A stretch of 64,000 nt of DNA, from assembly GCF_040954645.1 (NCBI RefSeq), contig NC_092804.1:39151753-39215752 (forward strand). The letters are read 5' to 3'. Made by a program: the position numbers and the translations under genes. The notes beneath the pieces were generated by a model. That model had not been told where the DNA came from and did not search any database. It saw only the letters and a list, made by a program, of their open reading frames with translations. Positions 43,448 through 54,260 of this stretch are shown in pieces (positions within the stretch are counted from its first letter, which is position 1; each line of letters begins with the position of its first letter). The stretch comes from Diabrotica undecimpunctata (lineage: Eukaryota; Arthropoda; Insecta; Coleoptera; Chrysomelidae).

Positions 43448-44770
43448 ATATATGTATATTTAAAATACCGTCCGTCTATAAATAAGCTTACATAAACCTA
43501 CTAATAAGATCATTCTTCCCTTCTCTGTCGAGACGGCCTTCTCCTACTTCTTCTCAGAAAGCCACTAGGAAAGCCGGTATGGATTTCCAAACGTGACTGG
43601 GAATCCATCAAACCAGCAACAGGAAGTAAAACGTAAAATCTTCTTCAATAAACCCACTAAATACGTTCAGTAGAAAATATCGTACAAGGACACAAAAGTC
43701 CATTTACCAGGAAAAACAAATCCGTATATAGTGAGAAAAAGTACCTATACCAAGAAAAATAAGTCATCATACAGAAAGAAAAGGTCTCTATACCAGAAGA
43801 AACCCTCAAAATAACACGGAGAAATTAGGATTATATGTTTATTCAACAAAATATAATTTTTTTTCCCAATTATAACTTCTATCCAAATTTTATTTGAAAA
43901 GTGTTAATTTCAAATAAAAAGTTTGTTCCAAAACCAAAACCATTCTTTAATTATCTAGTAATAAAATGTTTAAAGTAGAACTCTATACAAAAAATACTAT
44001 AAAAGAAGAATAACAACAACTAAAAAAATTGACACAAAAAAATATAGATAACTTACCGAGTAAATTCTAGCAATAAGTGGACTGGAGTTTCTTAATAATT
44101 CACTGTATCTTCTAAACTCTCAAATTTCCATATACTCCAGGAACCTATACGGAACACAAGACCAGCATGAGACGACAAATAAATTTATCCCTTCAGGATA
44201 GACTGACCTAGAAACACTGCACACTGTAATGGGCCCTCATAAAGAAGTGCTCAATAAAATCCCTCAGTACGAGGATGGACTAAACTAAGATATTTGCTAA
44301 TACGCCGTTTTCAAAAATGATCACTCAGCATTATCTCATGAACACATTCAAATGCCCCCTTTTCCACCACGGAAGGAGACTGTTCTACTTCCAAAACAGT
44401 AGAGCCAATCTTAAATCATACTTTGCTCTAATTTAATAACAGGTTTTTAATAAACCATTGATTTTAACAACTAAAACAATGTGTTGCCTACATGTAGTAC
44501 CCATAAACACATAAAATAATTTTAATATCACTGAGATATGGGTTTGGTCAGACTGATAAATTTGTGGGTAACGAACAATTCGCAAAAAGTAGTAGACCAG
44601 TCCAGTAAACATTTTATATGTATTTATGAGAACTTTGTTGTTGTTCAAAATATAAACGTAATGCCAGGTATATTTGCATAGCTAAGACTTAAGACTTATT
44701 TAAGTTATATTCGTTTAGCTTGTAGATATTGCCAATACTAGGGGTTTCTTTCCTTAGTCATTTATTTATC
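42793..44770. other. Unassigned DNA with a short (AT)n tract
   Basis: No gene recognised in nearly 2 kb. 43413-43444 is an AT microsatellite. Sequence at about 43500-43800 has several loosely similar AGAAAAAG-like tracts. Open frames at 44433-44648 lack any motif. Confidence 0.4.
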
Positions 44771-44974
44771 GTTTTTTAGCTTAAAATGATTTTCTAAGTC
44801 CTTAGGGAGGTTTGATGGCTTCTATTCTTAGATGATTGATAGCTGTAGGTTTCATTACTACCATACATATACTTAGTGCTTTGTTTTCTATAATATCCAG
44901 TTTAAATAGAATAATTTTATTGGCTGTACCATAAAGTATACAACAATAACCAATGATTGATCTTATAGGTATCA
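44771..44974 (-). pseudogene. Jockey/R1-like LINE C-terminal fragment
   Basis: The minus strand reads SIIGYCCILYGTANKIILFK, LDIIENKALSICMVVMKPTA and INHLRIEAIKPPL, matching the post-RT block (LDYGxxxYG...LxxLDxIQNxALRxxTGAxRTSPIxSLxxExxxPPL). It is directly abutted on the left-hand 5' side by the RTE-F tail at 44975. Confidence 0.65.
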
Positions 44975-45755
44975 TCATCATCATCATAAGTGGCTCGACA
45001 ATCCATTGTGGATCTTGGCCTGCTCACAAAAAAGTCGCCACACCTGTCGATTCCTGGCAACTTCCCTCCATCTTCTAACCCCTAGAATCTGTAGGTCTTC
45101 TTCCACATCATCAATCCATCTCATTCGTGGTCGTCCTCTGCTTCTTGTGCCCTCTGGTTTTGAAAATGTTAATCTCTTCGTATATTCGTGATCTGACATC
45201 CCAGCAATGGGATGTCAGATCACTTTAACGAATTTCACAATATCTGGATCGGTGTATAACTGATACAGTTCAAAGTTGTATCTTCGACGCCATAGCCCAT
45301 TTTCATTTACGGCCCCAAAAATCTTTCTAAGAATTTTTCTCTCAAAAATACCAAGAAGTCTTTTATCATTTTGAGATAAGATCCACGTTTCAGCCCCATA
45401 TATCAAAACTGGTCTTATTAAGGTCCTGTATATATTAAGCTCTAGTGCACGTTTTATATTTTTATTTTTTAAATGTCTCGGGAGGCCGTGAACAGTTCTG
45501 TTTGCTATTGCTATGCGTCTTTTTATTTCGTCGCTTGTCGTGTTTGTTGCGTTTACTAGCGATCCAAGATATGTAAATTCTTTGACTTGCTCAAAGGTAT
45601 GGTTGTTAATTTAAATTCTTTGTTGGATATTTCGAGGGTTTTTAGAAACCAACATATATTTGGTTTTTTCCTCGTTTACCACAAGTCCTAATTCACTTGC
45701 TGCGTCCGCAAGCCTCATAGGTATACGCTCGATAAAAAATTGCATATTGCCCAAT
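44975..45755 (-). pseudogene. RTE-F LINE, 3' half, broken by an inverted duplication
   Basis: Sense order: LGLVVNEEKTKYMLVSKNPR, FEQVKEFTYLGSLVN (thumb), LIYGAETWILSQNDKRLL, ILRKIFGAVNENGLWRRRYN, DPDIVKFVKV. Then, instead of the expected NRLxWxGH block, a 36-bp perfect hairpin (45188-45223) introduces a stop. The frame resumes MSDHEYTKRL and GTRSRGRPRMRWIDDVEED and stops at 44984. The 3' tail is ATCATCATCATCATCAT on the plus strand. Frame and motifs match the 7.9-kb copy. Confidence 0.85.
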
Positions 45756-46319
45756 ACATTTTTTGCATAATGTAATAAGAATATCAGTAAAATTTTCTAA
45801 AAATATTTATTTTATTTAGATAATACCGGATTTACACCAAGTAAAGTTTTGCAACGTTTTATATATTCAAATGTATTTACTTGTTACAAAATTGTCACTT
45901 TTCTATAAGCACAATGTTTCAAACCGAAAAAATATCTAAAACTTCCCCCTTAAAACAATGTCTCTGTTATTTACACAGACGTGACATCAAAGATAACTCG
46001 TTGTGATTAAATTACAGACATTCTTGCAACGAGTTTGGCGTGTTCAGGAGAACAACGTTAACTCGATAAATAAAACTTTTTACAAACATTCTCCCATCCG
46101 AGGTCGATGCTTAACATATTCACCATGGCAATTTTTGTAAATAATTTAACAAAGTTGTTCCCAAAACCTGGTCTGACACAAAATCGATGGATGGTTGTTT
46201 GGAGGCGGCGGATACAAGAATAATAAACCTTCTGTTTTAAAATAATTCTAATAAAATAGAGTTTTGGTCGGAAATGCGAAGAGTCACCGGAAATCAAATA
46301 CCTGAGGTATAAGAATTTG
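45756..46319. other. Unassigned DNA
   Basis: No domain recognised; AT-rich with a GC-richer patch near 46070-46210. Confidence 0.35.
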
Positions 46320-46440
46320 AGTGACAATGCCTATTCATGTATTACTATTGATTTCAGTAAAGCTTTCAATTATGTCAACTTAACGAAATCTTTCTTGATG
46401 TTAAAAATACTTAAGGGCTTGGAAAATAAAAACAATTTTA
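46320..46440 (+). pseudogene. Possible RT motif A relic
   Basis: The plus strand reads ITIDFSKAFNYVNLTKSFLM, reminiscent of RT motif A (FIDFSKAFDxVNH). Nothing else of an RT is visible nearby, so this may be a very small remnant or chance. Confidence 0.25.
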
Positions 46441-46641
46441 TTTGAAAGTGGAAACTGCAATAAAAAATAAAAACGTTTTACTTTTCAGTATTTGTAGTAT
46501 TTTGTCAGAATAAAGATATGAGATGCCAGGAATAAACAGCTTACAAAAAAAATTAGAGATCAAAGCTTTAAAGTTTATATCAAACATCAAAAAATGATAT
46601 ATTTTTTCGCTGAAAAGTTAATATTTATGGTATATATTATA

Positions 46642-48226
46642 CACCCGCGATCATAAAATCCGGGTCACCTTGAAAATCGCCGTTATTTCATTTTTAACGA
46701 GCTTTATCGTAAATAATAATAACACAAATACAAACTCATGCATGTTTCTGAGAATTGTTGTCAGCTTAGCGGTTTCCTTAGTAACAAAGAATTCCAATAA
46801 AGCCGATTGCGCGGAAAACTGTACACTTCCCAAAATGAACGGTACCTGTAACTGCCGCTTGTTTTAAATGTCTCATTTGTGCTTCGACTTTCTGTTCAAA
46901 CTCAACAAACGTTTATTATTGCCGACATTAGTGTTTATTAGTGCCATTATTAGTGTTTATTATTATTTATTTTTTGCCAAAAATGCCTTGACTGTTGTTA
47001 AAACGGCACGCATTGTTGCGTTTGTGGAAGACGGTCACACTCAACGGCAAGTCGCAAGAACTTTTGGCGTAAGCCTTTCTACGGTTCAACGAGTGCTTCA
47101 ACGCTTTCAGGAGACGAGTTTGCTAACCAGACGACCTGGCTCTGGACGAAAAAGAACGACCAAGGCACGAGATGACCGTTTTCTTGTGTTTCAGGCTTTA
47201 CGAAACCGGACCTCAACTGCGATTATGCATCGAAATTGTCTACAGGAAGTACGGAATTTCAATGATAACGTTGCAACAGTCAGGAGAAGACTTCGTTCTT
47301 CTGGACTATCTTCTCGAGTAATGGCTACAGGACCGCCACTTGGCCGGGCGCATCGAGTTGCACGACTAGCTTTTGCTCGACAATACGCGCATTGAGGAAT
47401 TAATAATTGGAGCAAAGTGTTATTCTCAGATGAATCCCGTTTCTGCCTAACTGGATCCAATGAACGTGTAAGAGTTTGGAGGAGAACCAGTGAATGATTT
47501 TCACAAGCTTGCATTGCTCCAAGAATGCAATTTGGTAGAGGCTCGGTCATGGCTTGGAGAGGTGTATCTTCCGACTTCCGCACAGGCATGAAGGTACATT
47601 ACGGAGATTCTGGAAGAACATGTTATACCCACCATGGCAGTACTTGGAGAAGACGCCGTTTTTATGCAGGACAACGCACAACCGCACGTTGCCAGGATCA
47701 GTATGCAATATTTGGACGAGGTTAGAATTACGAGGTTACCCTGACCAGCTAGGTCTCCGGACCTGAATCCCATCAAACATCTCTGGGACGATTTGAAAAA
47801 ACGTATTCAAACCCATACACCTCCTCCTAACAACGCACAGGAGCTTAAGGATCTGTTAGTGAGAGAGTGGAATAACATACCTCAACATGTAATCCGGAGA
47901 AAAATTAAGAATACACCCCGTCGTCTGCAAGAGGTTATTAGAGCAAGGGGAGACAGTACACGATATTAGTCATTGAAATTCCACTAATGTTTTACCACGT
48001 TGTGTATTTTTCATTTTTTCTTTCGTATGTCTGTTTCAACAATTTGGTTTGTTTTCTGCTTTTTCAATAAAAACAACAAAAAAACCGTTTTTTTCTTTCA
48101 AAACAAACATTGATGACAAATAAAAAATACATTAGCTTAAAAAAAAAGGTTATTACTGCACCACATGCAAAAATATTCAAGAAACTTGAAATTTTCAAGG
48201 TGACCCGGATTTTATGATCGCGAGTG
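46642..48226 (+). mobile_element. Tc1-like DNA transposon, complete ends
   Basis: A 1585-bp element with inverted ends beginning CACCCGCGATCATAAAATCC on the left and the complement (CACTCGCGATCATAAAATCC) on the right. The match extends about 35 bp to CACCTTGAAAAT. TA target duplications lie at 46640-46641 and 48227-48228. The size and single-gene layout are typical for Tc1 elements. Confidence 0.95.
46980..47970 (+). pseudogene. Tc1-like transposase (DD34E type), inactivated
   Basis: Near 46982 an ATG is followed by a one-base shift into the main frame. The N-terminal paired-like HTH reads ARIVAFVEDGHTQRQVARTF, GVSLSTVQRVLQRFQE and RRPGSGRKRTT. The first catalytic Asp is in VLFSDESRFCL after TGA at about 47393 (YAH*G). 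A second TGA follows RTSE. The frame shifts near 47605, then VFMQDNAQPHVARI gives the second Asp and WPARSPDLNPIKHLW gives the third position 34 residues later, where the expected Glu is Lys. Thus stops, a frameshift and loss of the catalytic Glu all prevent activity. The C-terminus ends RARGDSTRY and stop. Confidence 0.92.
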
Positions 48227-48612
48227 TAATAATAAAGCTAATATATGGTAAATACCACAAAAAGTTGATAATTAGCTAAAATAACTATTTTATAGAATTA
48301 GGAAAGAGCCAAGCTCACGAAAAATAGAGAAGCCGCAAAAAGAAAGGAGACGTTCAGCTATGTAAAAATTAAAGGGTAATAAAACTACAAATCAAACCAT
48401 AAACATGTGGCGAGGTATACGGATAAGAAAGGAAACATAAATACATAAAAATAAGTACAGATTTATACAAAGTAGACCTAATAGACTAAGGAACTAACGA
48501 TTTTTCCATGACACTCGTTGATACGGTGATAATAATATGTAATAAACAACACGCAAAAGATTAAACATCATTTTTTATTTAAAAACAGTATATAAACAAT
48601 GTAAGATTGTAG

Positions 48613-48645
48613 CATTTTCGTTTTCACCTCGAAAACTCATAAAAC
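48613..48645 (-). ncRNA. Hammerhead-like motif (weak)
   Basis: The minus strand reads TTATGA, hairpin GTTTTC-GAGGT-GAAAAC, then GAAAATGC, resembling in layout the motif at 11844-11880. The CUGANGA block is poorly matched and no other Penelope sequence is adjacent. Confidence 0.3.
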
Positions 48646-51055
48646 ACCGAAAAAAATTCCTAATCTTTTTGCATCTCTGTTATGTATAATATAAACATTT
48701 TAGAATCGGTTTATAATAAACAAATTGCTCTTTTGATTAATCTTGGTTTCGCCTAGATATTTACGCAGGAAATAAACAATAATCTTTTCATTTATGCTTA
48801 TACGGATTTTTGAGAATGATGTCACTTCTCGATGGACCGGTCGCGAGTCGTTTTCATTGTGGAGGTCCGAATTTGATCATCAGAACTTTAATGTTGACAG
48901 CCGTAAATAACAATGGAGGGACTTCAAAAGTAAAGATCGTTTTCGTGAAGTGTTGGAAAAACCGGCAAAGTTTCGCTAAATTCCACGTGTGTGTGTGAAG
49001 AATGTGATTAGAGCTTAAAAAGCAGTTAGCAAGTCTTTGTAATGTGAGTTAATCACCGTTTGTTTAAAGCTGTATCCTCAACAGCGTCTGAGGGCTAAAT
49101 AAGCCGACATAGTTTAAAGTGGAAAATAAGCAGCTAAGTTTAAAAAATCACATATTGTTATCATCCATAATAACCTGAAGTGCAGTTTTGGTATTTAAAT
49201 TGAGTTCTCACAGGATTTGTCCAGTCTCCATCCATTTTGTGTCTTCCTAACGGTCAGTTTTAATTGTTTGAAATTTATGAGACAATGTTTTTTATTGAAA
49301 TCTAAGGTAACAAACTTTTTTTCTAATTTAGAAAGAAAAACCAGTAAAGAGAGTAGTTGTTAAATTTTTTTCTAAATAAACATTAATTAATTATTTAATA
49401 AACTAAGATTTGCTCTCATGTTAATTTAAAATTAACAGCTAGCTTATAAATAAATATAGGTTTTATGGATTAGCTTATTGTTATATTTTAGTTTCTTTTG
49501 AATAAAATTAACCTATGATAATTAATTATAACAGTTCAGAAAAGTTGGGTAGTTTGATTTCGACATATTACAGTTAGTGCATCTTTTTTTACTATTTAGT
49601 ACATAACAATACTTTTAAAATCTGTTAGAAGATTCAGTTTAATGTTTGTTGATAAATTTAAACATTTTTTTTAATCACTGTTCATGTACAATAAAAATAA
49701 ATACCTATGTCATTTTTCTCTTAAACTAGGCGTATAAAAAATATACTTCTTTTAAAAAGATATTCACCCTTAAAACACTTTTAGGAAACAAAAAATCTAA
49801 ACCTTTCTTTCTAAGCAGTAGCAGGATATTTTTAAACGGCGTCCTAATTTTAAATAGTTTAGAAATCTTTTTGTATAGTGTTGCCCATGATATCTGAGTA
49901 AGTAATTTTTGATTTATTTTTCTTAGTTATTAGTTCTCCCAATCCCGAAACGAAAAGGAATTCTTATCCACGACCTTGCTCTCCAACCAAAACACCAGTA
50001 GCCGTTCGCAAACGTTTCAGTTTATTTGCTTACCCTATCCTTAAGCCCAGTGATTGTTCAGTCTCCCCTTTTAGCCCCCTATAATTAAAAATATGATTGT
50101 TACAAGATTGCTATTTGATTTAAAATACTAAAAGTGAGGACCGGTAATTTATATCGAAAAGTGAAAAAAATTCGCTAAAAAGGCTAAGAAATTCTTTAAA
50201 AATGAGGGTCCGTGAAGTTATTTTTGTTAATTTTATGCTTAATTGTTGCAAAAATAACTTTAAAAGTTAATTTTTTGAAAATTAATAATAACTTTTCGAA
50301 GAACGCATAAAAAACCTTCATTTTGCGTGAGAATAAGGAAATTCAAAATACTCACCTTTAAAAATTCAATCAGTTTCACTTAATACGCTTAAAAACCGAG
50401 TTAGCGGTCTCATCTAATTTGGGTCTTCGAAAAAAACCTAGCGGTATTACTGTGCCCCATCAATATTTGGTGCTGGTTTCCAAAAGCCTTAAAGACTTTT
50501 GGTATTTAGCTGTTCGCTTTATAGCTTGATATGATCGCTTTCAATAAAGTGGAAGCTATAGGGGCAGCAGTCGTGCGAAGGCTTATTTGCGTAGAGTAAA
50601 CCACCTAAAATGTGCTAGTCGATGATCTAATTTCCGTTCTGCGTTGCTTCATTCCTATTTCATAAAACTAAAGTTTAAATGCGAATCCCCTTGATGTCCA
50701 GGTTTTCAAGTGACAGAGACTACTGTGCGTCGCCCAGGAATTTAAGAAAATCTTGAGAGCAGGGTTTATTATATAAAAATATAAAAAGCTACAAAAAATG
50801 CTCCCAATATAATATGTGGATAATCAACCCTATTTGTAGCTACAAATCGAATATAAATATGTCAAATCGAACAGAGGTTTTGTAGGAATTTTTATTCTGA
50901 AACTCATCTTGACCTCTACTATCCGCACGTTGAGATTAAATTTTGACATCGAAATTGGTCTTGACGCTTGCTCCTTGGTATCATTATTATTTTGACATTT
51001 GTTAAATAAATTAGCAGTAGATTAATTTTTGTAGCTGCTTAATTTTTTAGTCTGT
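48646..51055. other. Long stretch without recognised gene or repeat
   Basis: About 2.4 kb with no transposon motif. 48800-49100 and 50400-50780 are less AT-rich and of higher complexity. The frame 48810-48998 (LDGPVASRFHCGGPN) resembles no family I know. This is a candidate for unique host DNA, for example a UTR, regulatory or non-coding exon, but no signal proves it. Confidence 0.4.
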
Positions 51056-51059
51056 GGTT

Positions 51060-51440
51060 TTATTTATTTAGGTAACTAATATTTAATTTTTGTTGTTTAC
51101 AATGGATTTCCAAATGGATATGGGTATTATTCTTAATTTTAAATTTTTGTGGACCTGAACCCGTGGCATTCAGTGAGAGAATTAACTGGTCCCACAATTT
51201 ATCAATTATATTATTATTGTTTGCTTTCCATGGTTTGGTTTTACAGTGTAATGTTTTTTTTTTTGGTGTTTCTTGCCATTTTGTATTCTTTCTTGTGTTG
51301 AATTTTTCAAACAACCAAAAAAAAAACAAAACTATTTGACAAGAATCTCGAAATATATTTAAATACCTCTTCTTTTTTTGATGAATTATTTGCTGCCGCA
51401 CTAGCCTTTCTATTAACTTAAAACCACAGAACACTTATTT
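51060..51440 (-). pseudogene. Zeste-like Myb/SANT domain relic
   Basis: The minus-strand frame of 124 residues includes NNNIIDKLWDQLILSLNATG, GSGPQKFKI. The pattern KxWxxLxxxLNxxGxGPxK is the second half of the regulatory protein zeste-like (Myb/SANT-like) DNA-binding domain. That domain is also carried as an accessory protein by PIF/Harbinger transposons. The next expected block (WKKxWxDxK) is in another frame (WKS-like), implying a frameshift near 51130. The N-terminal half is divergent. A transposon-derived relic is more likely than a host gene. Confidence 0.5.
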
Positions 51441-51929
51441 CACTTTTCAGTGCGAGGTTGCCACCACCTTCTGAGGGCGCAAACAGTTGACGTTTTCGAC
51501 TTATACTGATTACGATGTGAGTTGAAAAATGCCAATACAAACACGAAAATGGCGCGAGAGATATCTAACATTCCAATTTCGAGTAATTACTATTCCACTT
51601 TGCCATTTCTATTCGATTTGTTAAAAGTTACAGAATAGATCAGAATATCCGATCTTAATTATACGGAAGAATGTTTAGGGTTGAGCAAGAAAATGTCAGA
51701 GTAGTGTATTAAGATCAAATCTTTACTTGTTAACTAGGTACTTATGTATATGATACAGCTATACTGACATTCAGCAAAAATAATGAAGAAACTTGAGAAA
51801 AACTTGTGCAACAAGATAAACCAATGGACAGGATGGGGAAAATAAAAATTAATGAATGCAAATCAGTTTATGTTGATTTTATTTATTTTAAAAATAGCAA
51901 GTGGACATAGTAATTACCAATAAAGTGAT
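51441..51929. other. Unassigned DNA
   Basis: A GC-richer patch at 51440-51560 follows the zeste-like relic; no identity assigned. Confidence 0.35.
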
Positions 51930-52620
51930 CTCATGCCATAACTCAGTTTAATACCTGGACATAACTCTCTTCTACAGTCTGACATAATCTACTAATTCGC
52001 ACTTTCTACAAATTGCACTTTCTGTCAGTACGGTTTCATTCATATGCACCTTGAGGTGACAGTGCCCTGTTAGAAGAAAATTATTTATATTTATATCTAG
52101 TAGATCTCTGGATATTTTTTTTGGTGATCATGTACAAAAGCCTTCAAATTTTTAAGACCCACTTGTTCGTATCAGTGGTTATGTTTGATCCTTTCCACTC
52201 AGTCTGTTATCGTTATTTTTGCTATGCTTCTTGCTATGTAAACGAAAGGTTCTGGGGTTCTGGATATTCTAGTCGTATAATTCTTTTTTACCCCTTCCCT
52301 CACAAGTAGTTAATACCAGTATATTCAGGCACCCCCCGGTCTTAACTTACATTGTTACTTTTTCCGATCCGAATCTAATTCTACAGACAGTCTCAAACTA
52401 ACTTAAAGTCAATTTGATTCGATTTTACTGACTTTAATGCAGCCTGGCTATCCGATATATTTTTGTAGATCTTTTCCCGCAGTTTCTCTATATTAATTCC
52501 TGCAGACACTCTATATAACAAAAATTTCTGCTCGAACGATAGGGCAGTGACTACTTAGGCTTTCGCTAAAAGAGCCTTATTTCCTTCCATACACTTACAC
52601 TACGGTGTTTCATATAAGTC
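51930..52620 (-). pseudogene. LINE RNase H domain and C-terminal knuckle relic
   Basis: The minus strand reads ALSFEQKFLLYRVSAGIN, NISDSQAALKSVKSNQID (RNase H motif with the DSQAAL block), then RIGKSNNVS and EYTGIN (corresponding to VTLxWVPGHxGIxGN). Further on come NINNFLLTGHCHLKVHMNE and ESAICRKCELVDYV (LLTGHxxLxxHLxxxG...CxxC). This is the C-terminal region of an RNase H-bearing LINE (I, R1/Outcast or Jockey-like). Many stops are present, and the RT is missing. Confidence 0.7.
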
Positions 52621-53035
52621 GTATATTTAGTATTATATCCAGATATCCAGATATTTAAAATCATCAGTTTATTTATACAGAGTGGGCATCCAAATGTTAC
52701 CTAGGTTCCATATCCTCGTGAAACTGACACATATTGAAGTTGTACGAGCCTTTAATATTTTTATGACTTATCTCTTTTGTCGACGGTGATAATTTAAGTT
52801 GTGGTTCAAGTAACAGTGCCAAAAACCAATCCATAAATAATATTTAAAAACCTTCCTGAATATAAAAATAAAGCTTCATATATTTAAATTCCACTCACAA
52901 AATATAATTCATGTACTTCAATGCTTCCACCGAGAATTATTTGAAAAATAACAACTAAGTGTAGTTTACTCAGAGAGTATAAAAGATTCCAAGACCCCCT
53001 CATTAAAACAGAGTATTACCGTCTCTCGGCATCAA
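52621..53035. other. Unassigned DNA
   Basis: No gene recognised. TACAGAGTGGGCATCC near 52676 resembles a mariner-type end but has no partner. Confidence 0.3.
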
Positions 53036-54260
53036 GCCGACTGTAGCAGGTAAACAAGCTGAAACAAGAACAGTGAATGTGATTCAATTCCACTCTAGAC
53101 TACCGAGAAAATTCAAAATTCTGATTCAAATGCAAAGTCCTAACCAACTAAAAACTCAGCTACATTTACATCTAAAAGTAAACGATATCATTCCTAATAA
53201 TCCACAAGCTAAAGCAGAAGCTTTCAACAGTTCATTTCATGCACATCTTCCCAAACAACCGTAACTTTAATGAGTATACACGAAGGAATACTCATCCGAT
53301 GGCAGCTCTTATGCAAGAGGACACCGTCAAGCAGAGGTGTAATATTGGTAAAACATCTCTTAGTCCAAATAGTATCTACAGAAGATGCCTCAAAAAATTT
53401 CCAGAGAGAATAATTTCGCTACTAATGAACATAATCAATGCATGTCTAACGTTGAAATACTTTCCTACCCGTTGTAAAGTGTCTAACACTATCACAATCC
53501 CTAAATCAGGCAAGCCCAGAACCAGCACATATTTCTATAGACCAATTTCACTCTTAAATACTCTAAGTAAAGTCTATGAGAGGATCCTCAAGAAGATACT
53601 AGTAGATTTCCTAGAGGCACATTATATCATACCAAATTTCCAATTCGGATTTAAAGCTGAGGACACTTTACACAAAATGCATTAATTAAAGCAGCTACTT
53701 TTATTTCACAATCCATTAACAAAATTATACATTCCTATCTTTCCAATGGGACAATCTGAGTCAAGGTAGCCAACAAACTCTCAACGCCGTTCACTTTACC
53801 AGCTGGAGTCTCCCAGGGCTCAATTTTAGCTCCAATATTATACACAGTCTACAATAGTGACATCATCCACCCCATAAACAGACCAGAGTGTATTTTGCTA
53901 TATGCTGACGGCACTCCTTTATGCAGGTACCCTCCAAGGGAACGCTAAGACACTCGTCTGTATTCGATAATGCTCAAAATCAATTAGACAAAATTGTATG
54001 GTGCAACAGATGGAGAGAAACACTAAAACCAACCAAAACCTAAATAATTCTATTCAGACCTCCTCGCTGCAGGGAAAACGAGATGAATCAATTGAAACAT
54101 TGATATTCAGCACAGTCTAGATAGAGTAAGAAAATGAACAATGTAAAAACATTTTTGCGACTGAAAGAAAAATCCTGCGGAATTACATGAGAGAACATGC
54201 TGACTATCCATTTGCACTAATTCATTCACTCACCAACCTACACAATAGCACAATAAATTC
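53036..54260 (+). pseudogene. Jockey-clade LINE reverse transcriptase relic
   Basis: The plus strand gives a pre-RT linker (PNNPQAKAEAFNSSFHAHL), then LKYFPTRCKVSNTITIPKSG, FYRPISLLNTLSKVYERIL and IIPNFQFGFKAEDTLHKMH (53239-53685). After frameshifts it continues FTLPAGVSQGSILAPILYTV and CILLYADGTPLYAG near 53900, then LRNYMREHADYPFALIHSLT near the end. The catalytic motif YADD has become YADG. Motif A is lost around 53690. The order is normal for Jockey ORF2. Confidence 0.8.

Noticed and set aside
47191..47776. Minus-strand ORFs opposite the Tc1 transposase
   Set aside because: Antisense shadows of a conserved coding strand.
48810..48998. Plus-strand 62-residue ORF as a small gene
   Set aside because: No recognisable motif and not supported by splice or promoter signals; kept only as part of the unassigned island.
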